Assembly: GCA_902802305.1 (NCBI GenBank)
Contig: CADCLG010000011.1
Coordinates: forward strand, 51,218 to 115,217
DNA length: 64,000 bases
From: an uncultured Spirochaetaceae bacterium
GTDB taxonomy: Bacteria; Spirochaetota; Spirochaetia; Treponematales; Treponemataceae
Direction of reading: 5' to 3'
The notes under the pieces were generated by a model. The model did no database searches. It was not told the origin of the DNA and was given only the letters and a program-made list of their open reading frames with translations. Of the stretch, positions 24,352 to 33,483 are shown one piece after another (within the stretch, counting starts at the first letter, position 1; each line of letters begins with the position of its first letter). The position numbers and the translations under genes are program-made.

Positions 24352-26022
24352 TTATTTCATGTTGATTATTGATTTATCGTAATCAGCAGGTGGAATATAG
24401 CCCATAAGATTCATAAGAGTTGAAGGCCATGAAGAGATGCCAAGACCGTCATTGAGTTTTGTATTGTCGTATTCACCCTTATATTCTGGGTCGTAGATAA
24501 TACCAGGAACTGGATTCAATGAGTGAGAAGTCTTTGCTTTTGGCTCACCGCTTGCCTTGTCCATCTTTACACTGCCGTCCTTAGCGTGCTCGTACATATC
24601 ATCAGAGTTTCCGTGGTCAGCTGTAAGACAGAGGATTCCGCCAGCTTCTTCAATTGCAGCCTTAAGACGTCCAAGCTGCAAATCCATTCCTTCCATAGAA
24701 CAAACTACAGCATTGAAAACACCAGTATGTCCAACCATATCACCATTTGGATAATTCAAACGGATGTGGTCGTATTTTCCAGATTTTATTGCTTCGATTA
24801 CCTTGTCAGTAATTTCTGCACATTTCATCCAAGGGCGCTGCTCAAATGGTACAACATCAGATGGAACTTCAATATAATCTTCAAGCTTTTCATCAAACTT
24901 ACCCTGCTTGTTTCCGTTGAAAAAGTAAGTTACGTGTCCATACTTCTGTGTTTCAGAAATTGCAAGAAGCTTTACACCAGTCTTTGTAAGATATTCGCCC
25001 ATTGTGCGGTCAATGCTTGGTGGATTTACAAGGTACTGAGCAGGAACGTGAGCATCTCCATCGTATTCCATCATTCCGGCATATTCAACTGCAGGAACGC
25101 GAATACGGTCAAAAGGAAGGTCTCCGCCGGCAGGTGTTTCAAAAGCACGTGTCATTTCCAAAGCACGGTCACCACGGAAGTTGAAGTAGATAACAGAATC
25201 ACCATCTTCGATTGTTCCAACCGGCTTTCCACTAGCATCTGCAATAACAAACTCGTGCATATCCTGATCAAGAACTCCAGGGATTTCTGCACGGTAAGTT
25301 TCAATTGCTTTTGTTGCGCTTTCAAACTTGCGGCCTTCTCCAAGAACGTGAGCCTTCCAGCCACGCTCTACCATGCTCCAGTCTGCATTGTAGCGGTCCA
25401 TAGTCATATACATTCGTCCGCCACCGCTTGCAATCTTATAATCAACACCTGCAAATCCGGCAAGGAAGTCTTCAAGCGGAGTGATATAATTCAAAGCAGA
25501 AGTTGGGTCAACATCACGACCATCCAAAAGTGCATGTACGCGGAGTTTTTTAACTCCATCCTTATTTGCCTGTGTAATCATTGCCTTAAGGTGGTCAATG
25601 TGTGAATGAACGTTTCCGTCAGAAACCAATCCAATAAAGTGAAGAGTACTTCCCTTGTCATTTACATTCTTAACAAGCTTTTTCCAGGTATCGGCAGCAA
25701 ACATAGAACCGTTTGCAATTGACTCTCCTACAAGCTTGGCACCTTGAGCAAAAACACGGCCACAACCCATAGCATTGTGACCAACCTCAGAGTTACCCAT
25801 ATCATCATCAGAAGGAAGACCAACTGCTGTACCGTGAGCCTTAAGCTTTGTGTGAGGACAGTTTGCTGTAAACCAGTCCAAATACTTCATGCGGCTTGCT
25901 TTTACTGCATCACCTTCTTCATATTTACCATATCCAACGCCGTCCATAATAACAAGGACAACTGGACCACGACGACCTTTCCAGTTTGGATTTTTCTCCA
26001 AAACGTGCATTGTGTCTGCCAT
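24352..26022 (-). CDS. gpmI: 2,3-bisphosphoglycerate-independent phosphoglycerate mutase
   Basis: A 556-aa alkaline-phosphatase-superfamily enzyme of glycolysis, interconverting 3- and 2-phosphoglycerate with two Mn ions. VVLVIMDGVGYG holds the first metal Asp, and GNSEVGHNAMGCGR holds the catalytic Ser. DGRDVDPTSALNY and the metal blocks NYPNGDMVGHTG and LTADHGNSDDM follow. It is slightly longer than the ~510-aa E. coli/Bacillus enzyme. SD AGGAGC precedes the ATG, and a promoter lies 49 nt upstream. A 360-codon antisense open frame on the plus strand inside this gene is a codon-bias shadow. Confidence 0.96.
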   Translation of the reverse strand: MADTMHVLEKNPNWKGRRGPVVLVIMDGVGYGKYEEGDAVKASRMKYLDWFTANCPHTKLKAHGTAVGLPSDDDMGNSEVGHNAMGCGRVFAQGAKLVGESIANGSMFAADTWKKLVKNVNDKGSTLHFIGLVSDGNVHSHIDHLKAMITQANKDGVKKLRVHALLDGRDVDPTSALNYITPLEDFLAGFAGVDYKIASGGGRMYMTMDRYNADWSMVERGWKAHVLGEGRKFESATKAIETYRAEIPGVLDQDMHEFVIADASGKPVGTIEDGDSVIYFNFRGDRALEMTRAFETPAGGDLPFDRIRVPAVEYAGMMEYDGDAHVPAQYLVNPPSIDRTMGEYLTKTGVKLLAISETQKYGHVTYFFNGNKQGKFDEKLEDYIEVPSDVVPFEQRPWMKCAEITDKVIEAIKSGKYDHIRLNYPNGDMVGHTGVFNAVVCSMEGMDLQLGRLKAAIEEAGGILCLTADHGNSDDMYEHAKDGSVKMDKASGEPKAKTSHSLNPVPGIIYDPEYKGEYDNTKLNDGLGISSWPSTLMNLMGYIPPADYDKSIINMK

Positions 26023-26070
26023 AAAATATTGCTCCTATAAAATCAATTCTAAATAAAAATGATGAGTATA

Positions 26071-26099
26071 ATAATAGTGAAAATACTGATTTTTTACAA
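26071..26099 (-). promoter_or_regulatory. Probable gpmI promoter
   Basis: Minus strand: TTGTAA (26099-26094), 17-bp spacer, TATTAT (26076-26071). The start near 26064 gives a ~42-nt leader that includes the AGGAGC SD. Unlike the leaderless set, this is a conventional arrangement. Confidence 0.55.
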
Positions 26100-26118
26100 T
26101 TACGAGCCTGAAATATTA

Positions 26119-27123
26119 CTAATTTCTCGGTGCTTTTGCAGGGTCTATTGGCTGTCCATTCTGGAATACAATAAAGGTAATCTGCGGATTTTTTGAAATA
26201 GGGTCTATGCCTGCGGTGCCGATTTCTGTTCCAAAGTTCAGATATTCGCTTTTTCTGACACTTACAGAACCTAAACCAGCATAAGCATAAATTATTCCAG
26301 TTTTTGACTGAACAAAAACAACTTGTCCAAATCCGCGGTAAAGGCCAACATACATTACGGTTCCTTCACGAATACAGGTAACTGCTTCATTTTTTTGAGC
26401 TGAAAGCTGAACCCCGGAAGCCTTTCCTTTTACTGTTGTAACTTTTGGATTTTTTACCGGCCAGATTGTTGAAGAATCTGAAGTAATTGTAATTCCATAG
26501 GTTCTTGTATCAGGAGTTTTGTCTTCTTTTGCAACTTCGCTTTTTGATGAAGTTTTATCAGAGTTAGTTTTGTCGGCTGTGCTTGTACTTGATGAAGTTG
26601 AAGTAGTTGATGTATTTGTTTTTTTCGTATCATTAGAATTAACAGCTGAAGTTGGAGTTGTCTGGGTAAGTGTTGGTGTTGCTTTAATCTTTAACTTCTG
26701 GCCAACTTTTATTACTGTAGAAGTGTCCATATTATTCAAAGAAACTAATTCAGCAACTGTAAGACCACATTTTCGTGCAATTGCATATAAGGTATCGCCT
26801 TTTTGAACAACATAGACTGAACTTGCATTTTCCAGGGCTTTAGCCTGATTTTCTTCTTTTTTTGTATTATCTGAAAGCAAAGCAGCGGCAGTTGAAATGT
26901 CTGCACTTGGAATTATCAGCTTCTGTCCGATTTTTATTATATCATTTTCTGAAAGATTATTTGCAGCCCGTAATTCTGCAACTGTAATCTGATATTTTCT
27001 GCTTATTGAATATAAAGTATCGCCCTTTTCTACCTTGTAACTGCTATCTGCAAAAAGAGAAAGGCTGAAAATCATAAAGATAAATAAGTTTATAAATAAT
27101 TTACGGGCAAATTTCTTTTCCAT
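26119..27123 (-). CDS. LysM protein with degenerate M23 (LytM) domain
   Basis: A 334-aa exported protein. The signal peptide spans about 1-25. LysM repeats at about 29-72 (YKVEKGDTLYSISRKYQIT) and 103-146 (YVVQKGDTLYAIARKCGLT) should bind peptidoglycan. A Thr/Ser/Lys linker follows, then a C-terminal M23-like beta domain. The zinc/catalytic histidines are missing: the family's Y-G-H-L is YAYAGL, and H-L-H-F-E-V is QITFIVFQ. It is therefore probably an amidase activator or a binding protein like EnvC/NlpD rather than an endopeptidase. There is no SD. GATAAT lies 6 nt before ATG, and an alternative promoter (TTGATT-18-TATAAA, -10 at 27177-27182) is possible. Confidence 0.85.
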   Translation of the reverse strand: MEKKFARKLFINLFIFMIFSLSLFADSSYKVEKGDTLYSISRKYQITVAELRAANNLSENDIIKIGQKLIIPSADISTAAALLSDNTKKEENQAKALENASSVYVVQKGDTLYAIARKCGLTVAELVSLNNMDTSTVIKVGQKLKIKATPTLTQTTPTSAVNSNDTKKTNTSTTSTSSSTSTADKTNSDKTSSKSEVAKEDKTPDTRTYGITITSDSSTIWPVKNPKVTTVKGKASGVQLSAQKNEAVTCIREGTVMYVGLYRGFGQVVFVQSKTGIIYAYAGLGSVSVRKSEYLNFGTEIGTAGIDPISKNPQITFIVFQNGQPIDPAKAPRN

Positions 27124-27235
27124 AATTAGATTATCGGCAAAATATCTTAAATTTTGTATTCTTTTGTAAAATCTTTTTTATAGATTTTTATTGAAAATCA
27201 AATCAAGCTAAATCAAAAATCAAAAAGTCAGACAA

Positions 27236-28453
27236 TCAAACTAGACTGTGAAAAAGTTCATTTACATTTATTCCGCTGATTATTTGTCCTTGCTTATAAT
27301 GGGCAAGCATTCCTTCCCTTCCACTGGAAAGATGTGTTGAGGTAATTCCATGTTTGATTGAAATATCGGCTTCCATAAGGGCAGAAAGATGATCACAAAT
27401 GCGGACTAGTTTGCCATCAACAGGATTAAATTCATCGGAATTGTATTTTTCATTCAATTCTTCATAGCTTACATTCTGGATTTTTCCGTCCTTTGTCATT
27501 ATACGGTCAGAAAATTCATCAGAAGTATAATAAATTACTTCATCAACATAGGATTCGTCCATCAAAGGAACAAGCTCTTTGTTTACGATTTCATCTTCAA
27601 TCTTTTTTACAATATTAGGCAAGGCATCCGTAGCCTGCTTAACAGGAGAAATTATATCGCGGGTAACGGCTTCTGGTAAATCATGAAAAAGAGCGCTGAA
27701 AAAATTGTTTACAACCCGGCGGGTGCTCATTTTGGGATTAGATTCTCTAGATAAAAGAAGGGTCATAATAGCCACAAAAAAACAATGTCCCAGAACTGTT
27801 GTCTGAGGAACACGTGGAGTTTGATTCCATCTGGTTTGAAAACGAAGCTGTTCAATTTTTAAGAGAAAATCGAATTCTTTCTGGCGGGTTATAAGCTTTT
27901 GCAGTGCTTCTAAATCTAAAAAAGGCTGTAATTCGGCTCGCAAGTCGCTGTCTATTTTAGCAAGACGCTCTTTTTCATTCACTACAGAAAGCATTTCCAT
28001 TTCTCGGATGGTTGAATATTTATGTGCAGCAGTATAAACATGAACCGAAGTTTTCAAATGCTCAGGAATTGCAAAGGAACCAGCTTTTTGACCTATATAG
28101 ATTGTAAAACGGGAGAATAAATCATCATCTTTTATAAGCTGTCGATATTGATTCAAAACCCATTCATTAAGCCTTAAATATTCTTTTGAATATTCACGTT
28201 TTAAAATCTGCTGAACTGGAGCTTTAATGTCACATAGGGCAATTTTTTTTAGTAAATCAAAAAGAGCGGCATAAATCATCCAACACCAGTCGATTTTTTT
28301 TCCTTTTTTTTCTTCATATTTGCCAATTATATAGGCCAGCACCATTTTTTCGCCAGCCTTGTCCATTTCGACTAAATCAAAAGGACGAATTAAATCATTC
28401 CATCGCTGAATTGAAAAGCCTTCGAATATTCTGAGAACGAGATTTTTATCCAT
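27236..28453 (-). CDS. HD-domain phosphohydrolase (YfbR-like)
   Basis: A 405-aa cytoplasmic protein. The C-terminal half is an HD domain with LGHCFFVAIM (first metal His), FFSALFHDLPEAVTRDI (the HD pair) and ICDHLSALMEADI (distal Asp), in the order seen in YfbR 5'-nucleotidases and related HD_3 proteins. The N-terminal ~180 residues are helical and not part of the known fold. Substrate unknown; a dNMP phosphatase role is inference. Its ATG overlaps the TAA of the upstream helical protein (TAATG), so the two are coupled. Confidence 0.8.
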   Translation of the reverse strand: MDKNLVLRIFEGFSIQRWNDLIRPFDLVEMDKAGEKMVLAYIIGKYEEKKGKKIDWCWMIYAALFDLLKKIALCDIKAPVQQILKREYSKEYLRLNEWVLNQYRQLIKDDDLFSRFTIYIGQKAGSFAIPEHLKTSVHVYTAAHKYSTIREMEMLSVVNEKERLAKIDSDLRAELQPFLDLEALQKLITRQKEFDFLLKIEQLRFQTRWNQTPRVPQTTVLGHCFFVAIMTLLLSRESNPKMSTRRVVNNFFSALFHDLPEAVTRDIISPVKQATDALPNIVKKIEDEIVNKELVPLMDESYVDEVIYYTSDEFSDRIMTKDGKIQNVSYEELNEKYNSDEFNPVDGKLVRICDHLSALMEADISIKHGITSTHLSSGREGMLAHYKQGQIISGINVNELFHSLV

Positions 28454-29256
28454 TAGTTGCTTATACCTTTTTTGTGGTCTGCTTCCATCTTTTCTTTCCA
28501 GACCACAGCCTTTTTCTTAACTTCTTCCGCCTGTTCAGAATTGCGCATTACATGGTAAAGCTTACGTAGGGCAAGAAGGTATTTTATTCCGTTTCGCATA
28601 TCATCTATGCGGCGAGTGGACAATTCATATTTATCGCGATAGCCAGTAGCAGAAGCATTCAAAAGCTTTATAAGCATATTAAAATACATAATCGTCATTT
28701 CGTAATTAGGAGAATGCAGGTCAATATAATCTTTTTCTGCAGCCTTCATATCGATGATATTTTTTGCAACGGTTGCAAAACGACCTTCCAGCTCAACAAA
28801 AGACCACTTCCACTTGCTGTTATCACCAAAGGCATCTTTCAATACTGTGATTTCGAGTCCAAGCTTACGGATTAAAGTATAACGCTGTCTTAGTGACATA
28901 TTAGTGATTTTTTCGTAATAAGGAATTAAATCTGAATATGCAACATCAATCTGGTTTGTAACAATTTCTTCAAGATATATGATTGCCTTGTAAAGGATTT
29001 TTCGGGCATCGTTAAGGGCATCGTTATTCTTTACATCCAGCAGCTTTAAAGAAAGGGTATTTTGTGCAATATATAATGAAGCGGCGTAAATCATATCTTC
29101 ACATAGAAGGATTTTTTTATACTCAACGCCAATATCGTTATCGTTCATTGAATTGCGCATATTTTTTTCTTTTTCAAGAAGGGCTGCAATCTTATCTTTA
29201 TAAGGCTGTATTTCTTCTGAAAAATGAAGCCGCATTTCTTCTGTAATTTTTGACAT
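28453..29256 (-). CDS. All-helical protein of unknown function
   Basis: About 267 aa from the ATG at 29256, which overlaps the recN TGA as ATGTGATG; a GTG one codon earlier is also in frame. There is no signal peptide, membrane helix or known motif. Composition and hydrophobic spacing indicate an all-alpha protein with extended helices (TEEMRLHFSEEIQPYKDKIAALLEKEKN). Its stop overlaps the start of the HD-domain gene. It sits in a coupled recN-unknown-HD string, which hints at a shared nucleotide/DNA role, but that is inference only. Confidence 0.7.
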   Translation of the reverse strand: MSKITEEMRLHFSEEIQPYKDKIAALLEKEKNMRNSMNDNDIGVEYKKILLCEDMIYAASLYIAQNTLSLKLLDVKNNDALNDARKILYKAIIYLEEIVTNQIDVAYSDLIPYYEKITNMSLRQRYTLIRKLGLEITVLKDAFGDNSKWKWSFVELEGRFATVAKNIIDMKAAEKDYIDLHSPNYEMTIMYFNMLIKLLNASATGYRDKYELSTRRIDDMRNGIKYLLALRKLYHVMRNSEQAEEVKKKAVVWKEKMEADHKKGISN

Positions 29257-30995
29257 CACATACCCCCGGAATATTTTTGCAGCATGGTTCTGGCATGTTC
29301 TAGAGACTGTTCATTATTAGAATCGCCTGATAACATTCTTGCAATTTCAATCACCCTTTTTTCACCAGAAAGGATAAAAACATTGGATGATGTAATTCCG
29401 CCAGAAACTGCTTTTTCTATCTTAATTTGATTATCGGCATAAACAGCGATACTGGCAAGATGGGTAATACAGAAAATCTGCTTATTTTTTGCAAGATTTT
29501 TCAAGTGAGAACCAACACTTACTGCAACTTCACCGCCGATTCCAGTATCAATTTCATCAAAAATAAGAGTTTCAACAGAATCATTCTGGGCAAAAATTGT
29601 TTTAAGGGCAAGCATAACTCTGGAAAGTTCACCACCAGAAGCAATCTTGGCAAGAGGCAAAAGTGGAGTTCCAGGATTGGCACTTATCATGAATTCGACA
29701 TCGTCTTTTCCATAAGGACCGCACTTCTGTTCTATTTCGGAACCTGTTTTCTCTGTCAAGGAAACTTCAAAGTGAGTTCCTTTCATGCCAAGCTTTGCCA
29801 GAATTGCATCAACCTCACCAGAAAGCATTTTTGCAGTCTCTTTGCGGCGGGCAGAAATAGAATTTGCTTTGGAAAGAACAAGTTTTTCAAGTTCCTTTAT
29901 TTCAGACTTGAGGACTGCTTCCTTATTATTGTCACCTGAATTTTCATTTAAGAAATTCTTTGCTTTTTCATAATAATCAAAAACTTCTGAAAGCGGTGCA
30001 TTTACAGAAGAAGCATATTTTTTCTTCAAATTATAAATTAATGAAAGACGTTCCTGAACCTCGGTTAAACGATTTGGGTCAAAAACAAGCTTCTGCTGAT
30101 AACTTGAAAATTCATCAGCCAAGTCAGACAGTTCATAAAAAGCAGATTCAATTCTTTCATCCAGGGCAGCAATTGATTTATCCATTTGGGCAAGAGCAGA
30201 TGATTCACGTCTAATTTTCTTTAAGGAATTAACTGCCCCCTGTTCTGAATCCGATAGAAGACCGTTTATATTTTCTATTGAAGAATAAATTTTTTCAAAA
30301 GAAGAAAGACGGGCTTCTTCATCTTCCAGAAGAGAATCCTCATCTTTTTTTAATTTTGCATTTTCAATTTCCTGAATGGCAAAATTACACATATCAATTT
30401 TTCGCAGACGCTCACTTGAATTCTGCATGTATTCAGAAAGCTTCTTGCGTCTGGCAACAAGAGTAGCATAATATTTGGTAAATTCTGCAACTTCGTTTGT
30501 AAGCCCTGCCCTGCTGTCAAGAAATTTAATATGTTCAGAAACACGCATTAAAGACTGATGCTCATGTTGTCCATGAATATCAACTAAAAAGGAAGAAAAC
30601 TGAGATAAATCAGCTCTTGTAACGGGAGTATCATTTATCCAGGCGCCAGATTTCCCTGTATCACGGATAAAGCGTCGTAACAATACACGGTTATTTTCAA
30701 TTTCAATTCCATGGAGTTCAAGCCATTCAGCAGCATTTTGAGCTTCATCACTATCTTGAAGATTTTTTCTTACTGAATCTGTATTTATTGTAAAAAGTCC
30801 GCTTACACTGGCCTCTGATTTTCCGCTTCTTATTTGAGAAAGCTCGGCTTTTCCCCCAAGTAAAAAAGAAAGGGCTCCTATTAAAATGGATTTTCCAGCT
30901 CCAGTTTCACCAGACAAAACTGTTAATCCTTTTTCAAATTCCAGATAATCTGATTCAATGAGAGCAAAATCTTTAATATTCAATTCTTCAAGCAT
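29256..30995 (-). CDS. recN: DNA repair protein RecN
   Basis: A 579-aa SMC-like ATPase for double-strand-break repair. The N-terminal ATPase half has Walker A SGETGAGKSILIGAL (about 29-43) and the family block DFALIESDYLEFEKGLTVLSG. IHGQHEHQSLM is the diagnostic RecN motif. A central coiled coil spans roughly 155-390. The C-terminal half has the signature ASGGELSRVMLALK, Walker B LIFDEIDTGIGGEVA and switch FCITHLASIA. It starts inside the end of nadK (8-nt overlap). Confidence 0.97.
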   Translation of the reverse strand: MLEELNIKDFALIESDYLEFEKGLTVLSGETGAGKSILIGALSFLLGGKAELSQIRSGKSEASVSGLFTINTDSVRKNLQDSDEAQNAAEWLELHGIEIENNRVLLRRFIRDTGKSGAWINDTPVTRADLSQFSSFLVDIHGQHEHQSLMRVSEHIKFLDSRAGLTNEVAEFTKYYATLVARRKKLSEYMQNSSERLRKIDMCNFAIQEIENAKLKKDEDSLLEDEEARLSSFEKIYSSIENINGLLSDSEQGAVNSLKKIRRESSALAQMDKSIAALDERIESAFYELSDLADEFSSYQQKLVFDPNRLTEVQERLSLIYNLKKKYASSVNAPLSEVFDYYEKAKNFLNENSGDNNKEAVLKSEIKELEKLVLSKANSISARRKETAKMLSGEVDAILAKLGMKGTHFEVSLTEKTGSEIEQKCGPYGKDDVEFMISANPGTPLLPLAKIASGGELSRVMLALKTIFAQNDSVETLIFDEIDTGIGGEVAVSVGSHLKNLAKNKQIFCITHLASIAVYADNQIKIEKAVSGGITSSNVFILSGEKRVIEIARMLSGDSNNEQSLEHARTMLQKYSGGM

Positions 30996-31830
30996 AAGGT
31001 TCTCCTCTCCAGTTTAATTTTGACCGTAATGAATTGTAGAATTTTTCTTCATCACAGAATAAAAGTTTTATTTTCCTGTCATTCTTTACTATACGAATTA
31101 TATCTCCAGTCTGCAAACTTATTGGAGGCTGACCGTCTACAGTAAGATTGACAGATTTTGTTCTGCATGGCTGCAGATGGATTTCCAAAGTTCCTTCTGC
31201 ATTAAGAACAATGGGCCTGGAAGATAAAGAAAAAGAATTAAGAGGTGTCATAACAAAGGCATCCATTGTTGGATCAACAATAGGACCACCTGCAGAAGCG
31301 GAATAAGCCGTTGAACCAGTGGGAGAACTGACTATCACACCGTCGGCCTTTAAGCGGCACAAAAGCTGATTGTCGTAGCGTACAAAAAGAAATACAGTTG
31401 CTGAAGATTCTTTTGAATTAATTACAATATCATTCAGCGAAAGATTTTTGCAGATAGTTTTTTCACCACGGATTAAAGTTGCCTTTAAAAGACTGCGTTC
31501 CTGAAAATATGATTTTCCCGCAAGATAAGCTTCCATATATTCTTTCCAGGCATTCGGCTGAATTGGAGCCATAAATCCAAACTGTCCAAGATTTATAGGA
31601 AAAATCGGAATATTATTATCAACACAATTTCTGGCAGCGTATAAAACAGTTCCATCGCCACCCAAGGTTACCACAAAATCATAGCCCTTAAAGACTTTGT
31701 TCTTACAGAAACCGTCAAAAGAGAAAAGTTCTACACTATAATCTCTTTCTTCAAGGTAGGAAGATATTTCATTTGCGAGTAAATTAGATTCTTCTTTTCC
31801 GACATTTACTATAATCAGAACTTTTTTCAT
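30988..31830 (-). CDS. nadK: NAD kinase
   Basis: 280 aa; phosphorylates NAD to NADP. Conserved blocks: VTLGGDGTVLYAAR (GGDGT, about 56-60), PIFPINLGQFGFMAP, the NEs-type motif as SLNDIVINSKES, and the loop SSPTGSTAYSASAGGPIVDP. The N-terminus VLIIVNVGKEESNLLANEISSYLEE is a plain Rossmann start. It is coupled to recN by an overlap, a gene order shared with many Treponema and Firmicutes. SD GGCGGA precedes the ATG. Confidence 0.96.
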   Translation of the reverse strand: MKKVLIIVNVGKEESNLLANEISSYLEERDYSVELFSFDGFCKNKVFKGYDFVVTLGGDGTVLYAARNCVDNNIPIFPINLGQFGFMAPIQPNAWKEYMEAYLAGKSYFQERSLLKATLIRGEKTICKNLSLNDIVINSKESSATVFLFVRYDNQLLCRLKADGVIVSSPTGSTAYSASAGGPIVDPTMDAFVMTPLNSFSLSSRPIVLNAEGTLEIHLQPCRTKSVNLTVDGQPPISLQTGDIIRIVKNDRKIKLLFCDEEKFYNSLRSKLNWRGEPYA

Positions 31831-31851
31831 ATCCGCCTTATTGTTAAGAAA

Positions 31852-32904
31852 TTAAGGAAGCGTTCCTAATACTTTTACAATCTTTGCAATTTCAGAATGA
31901 GTTAATCTAGAATATAAAGGAATATGGGCACATCTCAAAAGCAGAGATTTTGCATGAATGCATTTTTCAGCTACTTCTTCATTGAGGGCAACTACAGAGC
32001 CATCAAAAGCAGGCTGAATCTCAATTTCTTTTCTAGATGTATACTGCTTTACATCTTTAAAAGGACTTTCTAAAACAAGAGGAAAAGAGCTTGCTGTAGA
32101 AGCATCATCCATCTCCCGTGAAAGCATTTTATGTTTTCCAGACAGACAAGCATGCTGATAAGCATTATAGATTTCTTTTCTGCTGCTCTCATTTCGGGCA
32201 TATTCCTTAATTTGAACAGAAGCCAGAGCACAGTTTATATCAGGCAGCAAATCTGTCTTTGGAGCATCATCTGTATATTTTTTTAGAACAAGCCATTCCC
32301 TTCGGTTTGGAGCAATTAAAACAGCTCCACCGCCGGAAGTAAGAACATCTCTTTCTTCCAATCCAAGAATTGCAAAGTTTCCGAACATTCCGACCGCTTT
32401 TTTTTCTGTCTCCTGGCCATTTTCATCTTTCAAAGAATAAAAAGCACCTGCACTTTGAGAAATATCCTCAATAACAGGAATGCCCAACTGCATTATGGAA
32501 GACAAATCTGGAATTATACCTTCACTTTCGTGCAATAATAAAAGCTTTCCGCCCTCTTCAATACCTTCCTTTACAATTTCTGCCGTTACCAAAGCAGAAG
32601 ACGGGTCAACATCAAGAACTACAGGCTCCATTTCAAATGAAAGGATAGTCTGATATTGCCACGCAGGTGCAAGTGCGGAAATTAAGATTTTAGACTGACG
32701 CTCTATGCCAAGAGCTTGTAAAGCATATTTTAAAGCTATAGCAGGACTTCTTAAAGCCACTGCCCCATCACATTTTATAAAATCACGTACCTGCTGTATT
32801 AATCTTGTATTCAACTCGCCTGGCCCAATTTTTTCATCTACCATACAAGTTAATACAGCATCCATTTCTTTTCTACGAATAGTTGTACTGTATGTTTGTA
32901 TCAT
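31852..32904 (-). CDS. DegT/DnrJ/EryC1-fold protein lacking the PLP lysine
   Basis: 350 aa. The fold and order match sugar aminotransferases (AHBA_syn): IGPGELNTRLIQQVRDFI and CDGAVALRSPAIALKYALQALGI near the N-terminus, ISALAPAWQYQTILSFEMEPVVLDVD, and PVIEDISQSAGA (about 143-154). Where the family has the lysine that forms the Schiff base (FSFHxxKxxTTGEGG), this protein has FAILGLEERDVLTSGGG (about 177-193) with no lysine. It may be a PLP-independent relative or a pseudoenzyme. Its ATG abuts the cheW stop (1-nt overlap), which is odd for a sugar gene. No other sugar-pathway genes are nearby. Confidence 0.82.
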   Translation of the reverse strand: MIQTYSTTIRRKEMDAVLTCMVDEKIGPGELNTRLIQQVRDFIKCDGAVALRSPAIALKYALQALGIERQSKILISALAPAWQYQTILSFEMEPVVLDVDPSSALVTAEIVKEGIEEGGKLLLLHESEGIIPDLSSIMQLGIPVIEDISQSAGAFYSLKDENGQETEKKAVGMFGNFAILGLEERDVLTSGGGAVLIAPNRREWLVLKKYTDDAPKTDLLPDINCALASVQIKEYARNESSRKEIYNAYQHACLSGKHKMLSREMDDASTASSFPLVLESPFKDVKQYTSRKEIEIQPAFDGSVVALNEEVAEKCIHAKSLLLRCAHIPLYSRLTHSEIAKIVKVLGTLP

Positions 32905-33383
32905 TACTGAATTTCAATAATTTTCTGTAATTCTTTTGCATTAAATAATTTCCGTATATTAAGCATAATCAAATAACCAGAATCTTCCCTGATTACGCCT
33001 TCAATATATTCGGAACCAATTCCACTAAGCATCTGAGGCGGTTCTTTTACATCCTCACCTTTTATCGTAACTACTCTGGCAATTTTATCAATAATAATAC
33101 CAATTTTACTGTTATCAATGTTAAGGATAATAAATCCACCTTCAAAATCTGAATCGTTTTTAGAAACGCTCTGGATTCTGAATCGCTTATGTAAATCAAT
33201 GATAGGAATAATTTCACCACGAAGATTTATAATTCCTTCAACGTAATAAGGTGCATTTGGAATAACACGAACGTTCTGAAGCCTAACTATTTCTTTTACA
33301 TCCATGATATTAACACCATATAACTCTTCTCCTAAATGAAAAGTTACTAATTGAAACTGAGATTCTTCTGTAGCCATATTCAC
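32904..33383 (-). CDS. cheW: Chemotaxis coupling protein CheW
   Basis: A 159-aa adaptor linking methyl-accepting receptors to CheA. Conserved features: QLVTFHLGEELYGVNIMDVKEIVR, VRVIPNAPYYVEGIINLRGEIIPIIDLHKRF and IGIIIDKIARVVTI. SD AGGAGTG lies before the ATG. A short symmetric sequence (AAGTGATACCACTT, 33409-33422) sits about 25-40 nt upstream of the start and could be a regulatory site, but I cannot assign a sigma-28 promoter. Other che genes are not in the window. Confidence 0.96.
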   Translation of the reverse strand: MNMATEESQFQLVTFHLGEELYGVNIMDVKEIVRLQNVRVIPNAPYYVEGIINLRGEIIPIIDLHKRFRIQSVSKNDSDFEGGFIILNIDNSKIGIIIDKIARVVTIKGEDVKEPPQMLSGIGSEYIEGVIREDSGYLIMLNIRKLFNAKELQKIIEIQ

Positions 33384-33483
33384 TCCTATAAATCATCAAT
33401 AAACAAGTGATACCACTTATACTTTTAATAATACCCTTAAAATCAAGGTTTTGCAACATAAAGGTTATTTTTAAAAGTTTTTT

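Noticed and set aside
24523..25605. A 360-codon open frame on the plus strand opposite gpmI
   Set aside because: It is fully antisense to a strongly conserved enzyme, has low-complexity Cys/Phe-rich translation and no SD; it is a codon-bias shadow.
27131..27138. GCCGATAA (minus strand), a sigma-28-like -10 before the LysM gene
   Set aside because: No TAAA lies 15 nt upstream, and the sequence also fits a sigma-70 -10 (GATAAT) 6 nt from ATG. One octamer is not enough to claim a flagellar-class promoter.
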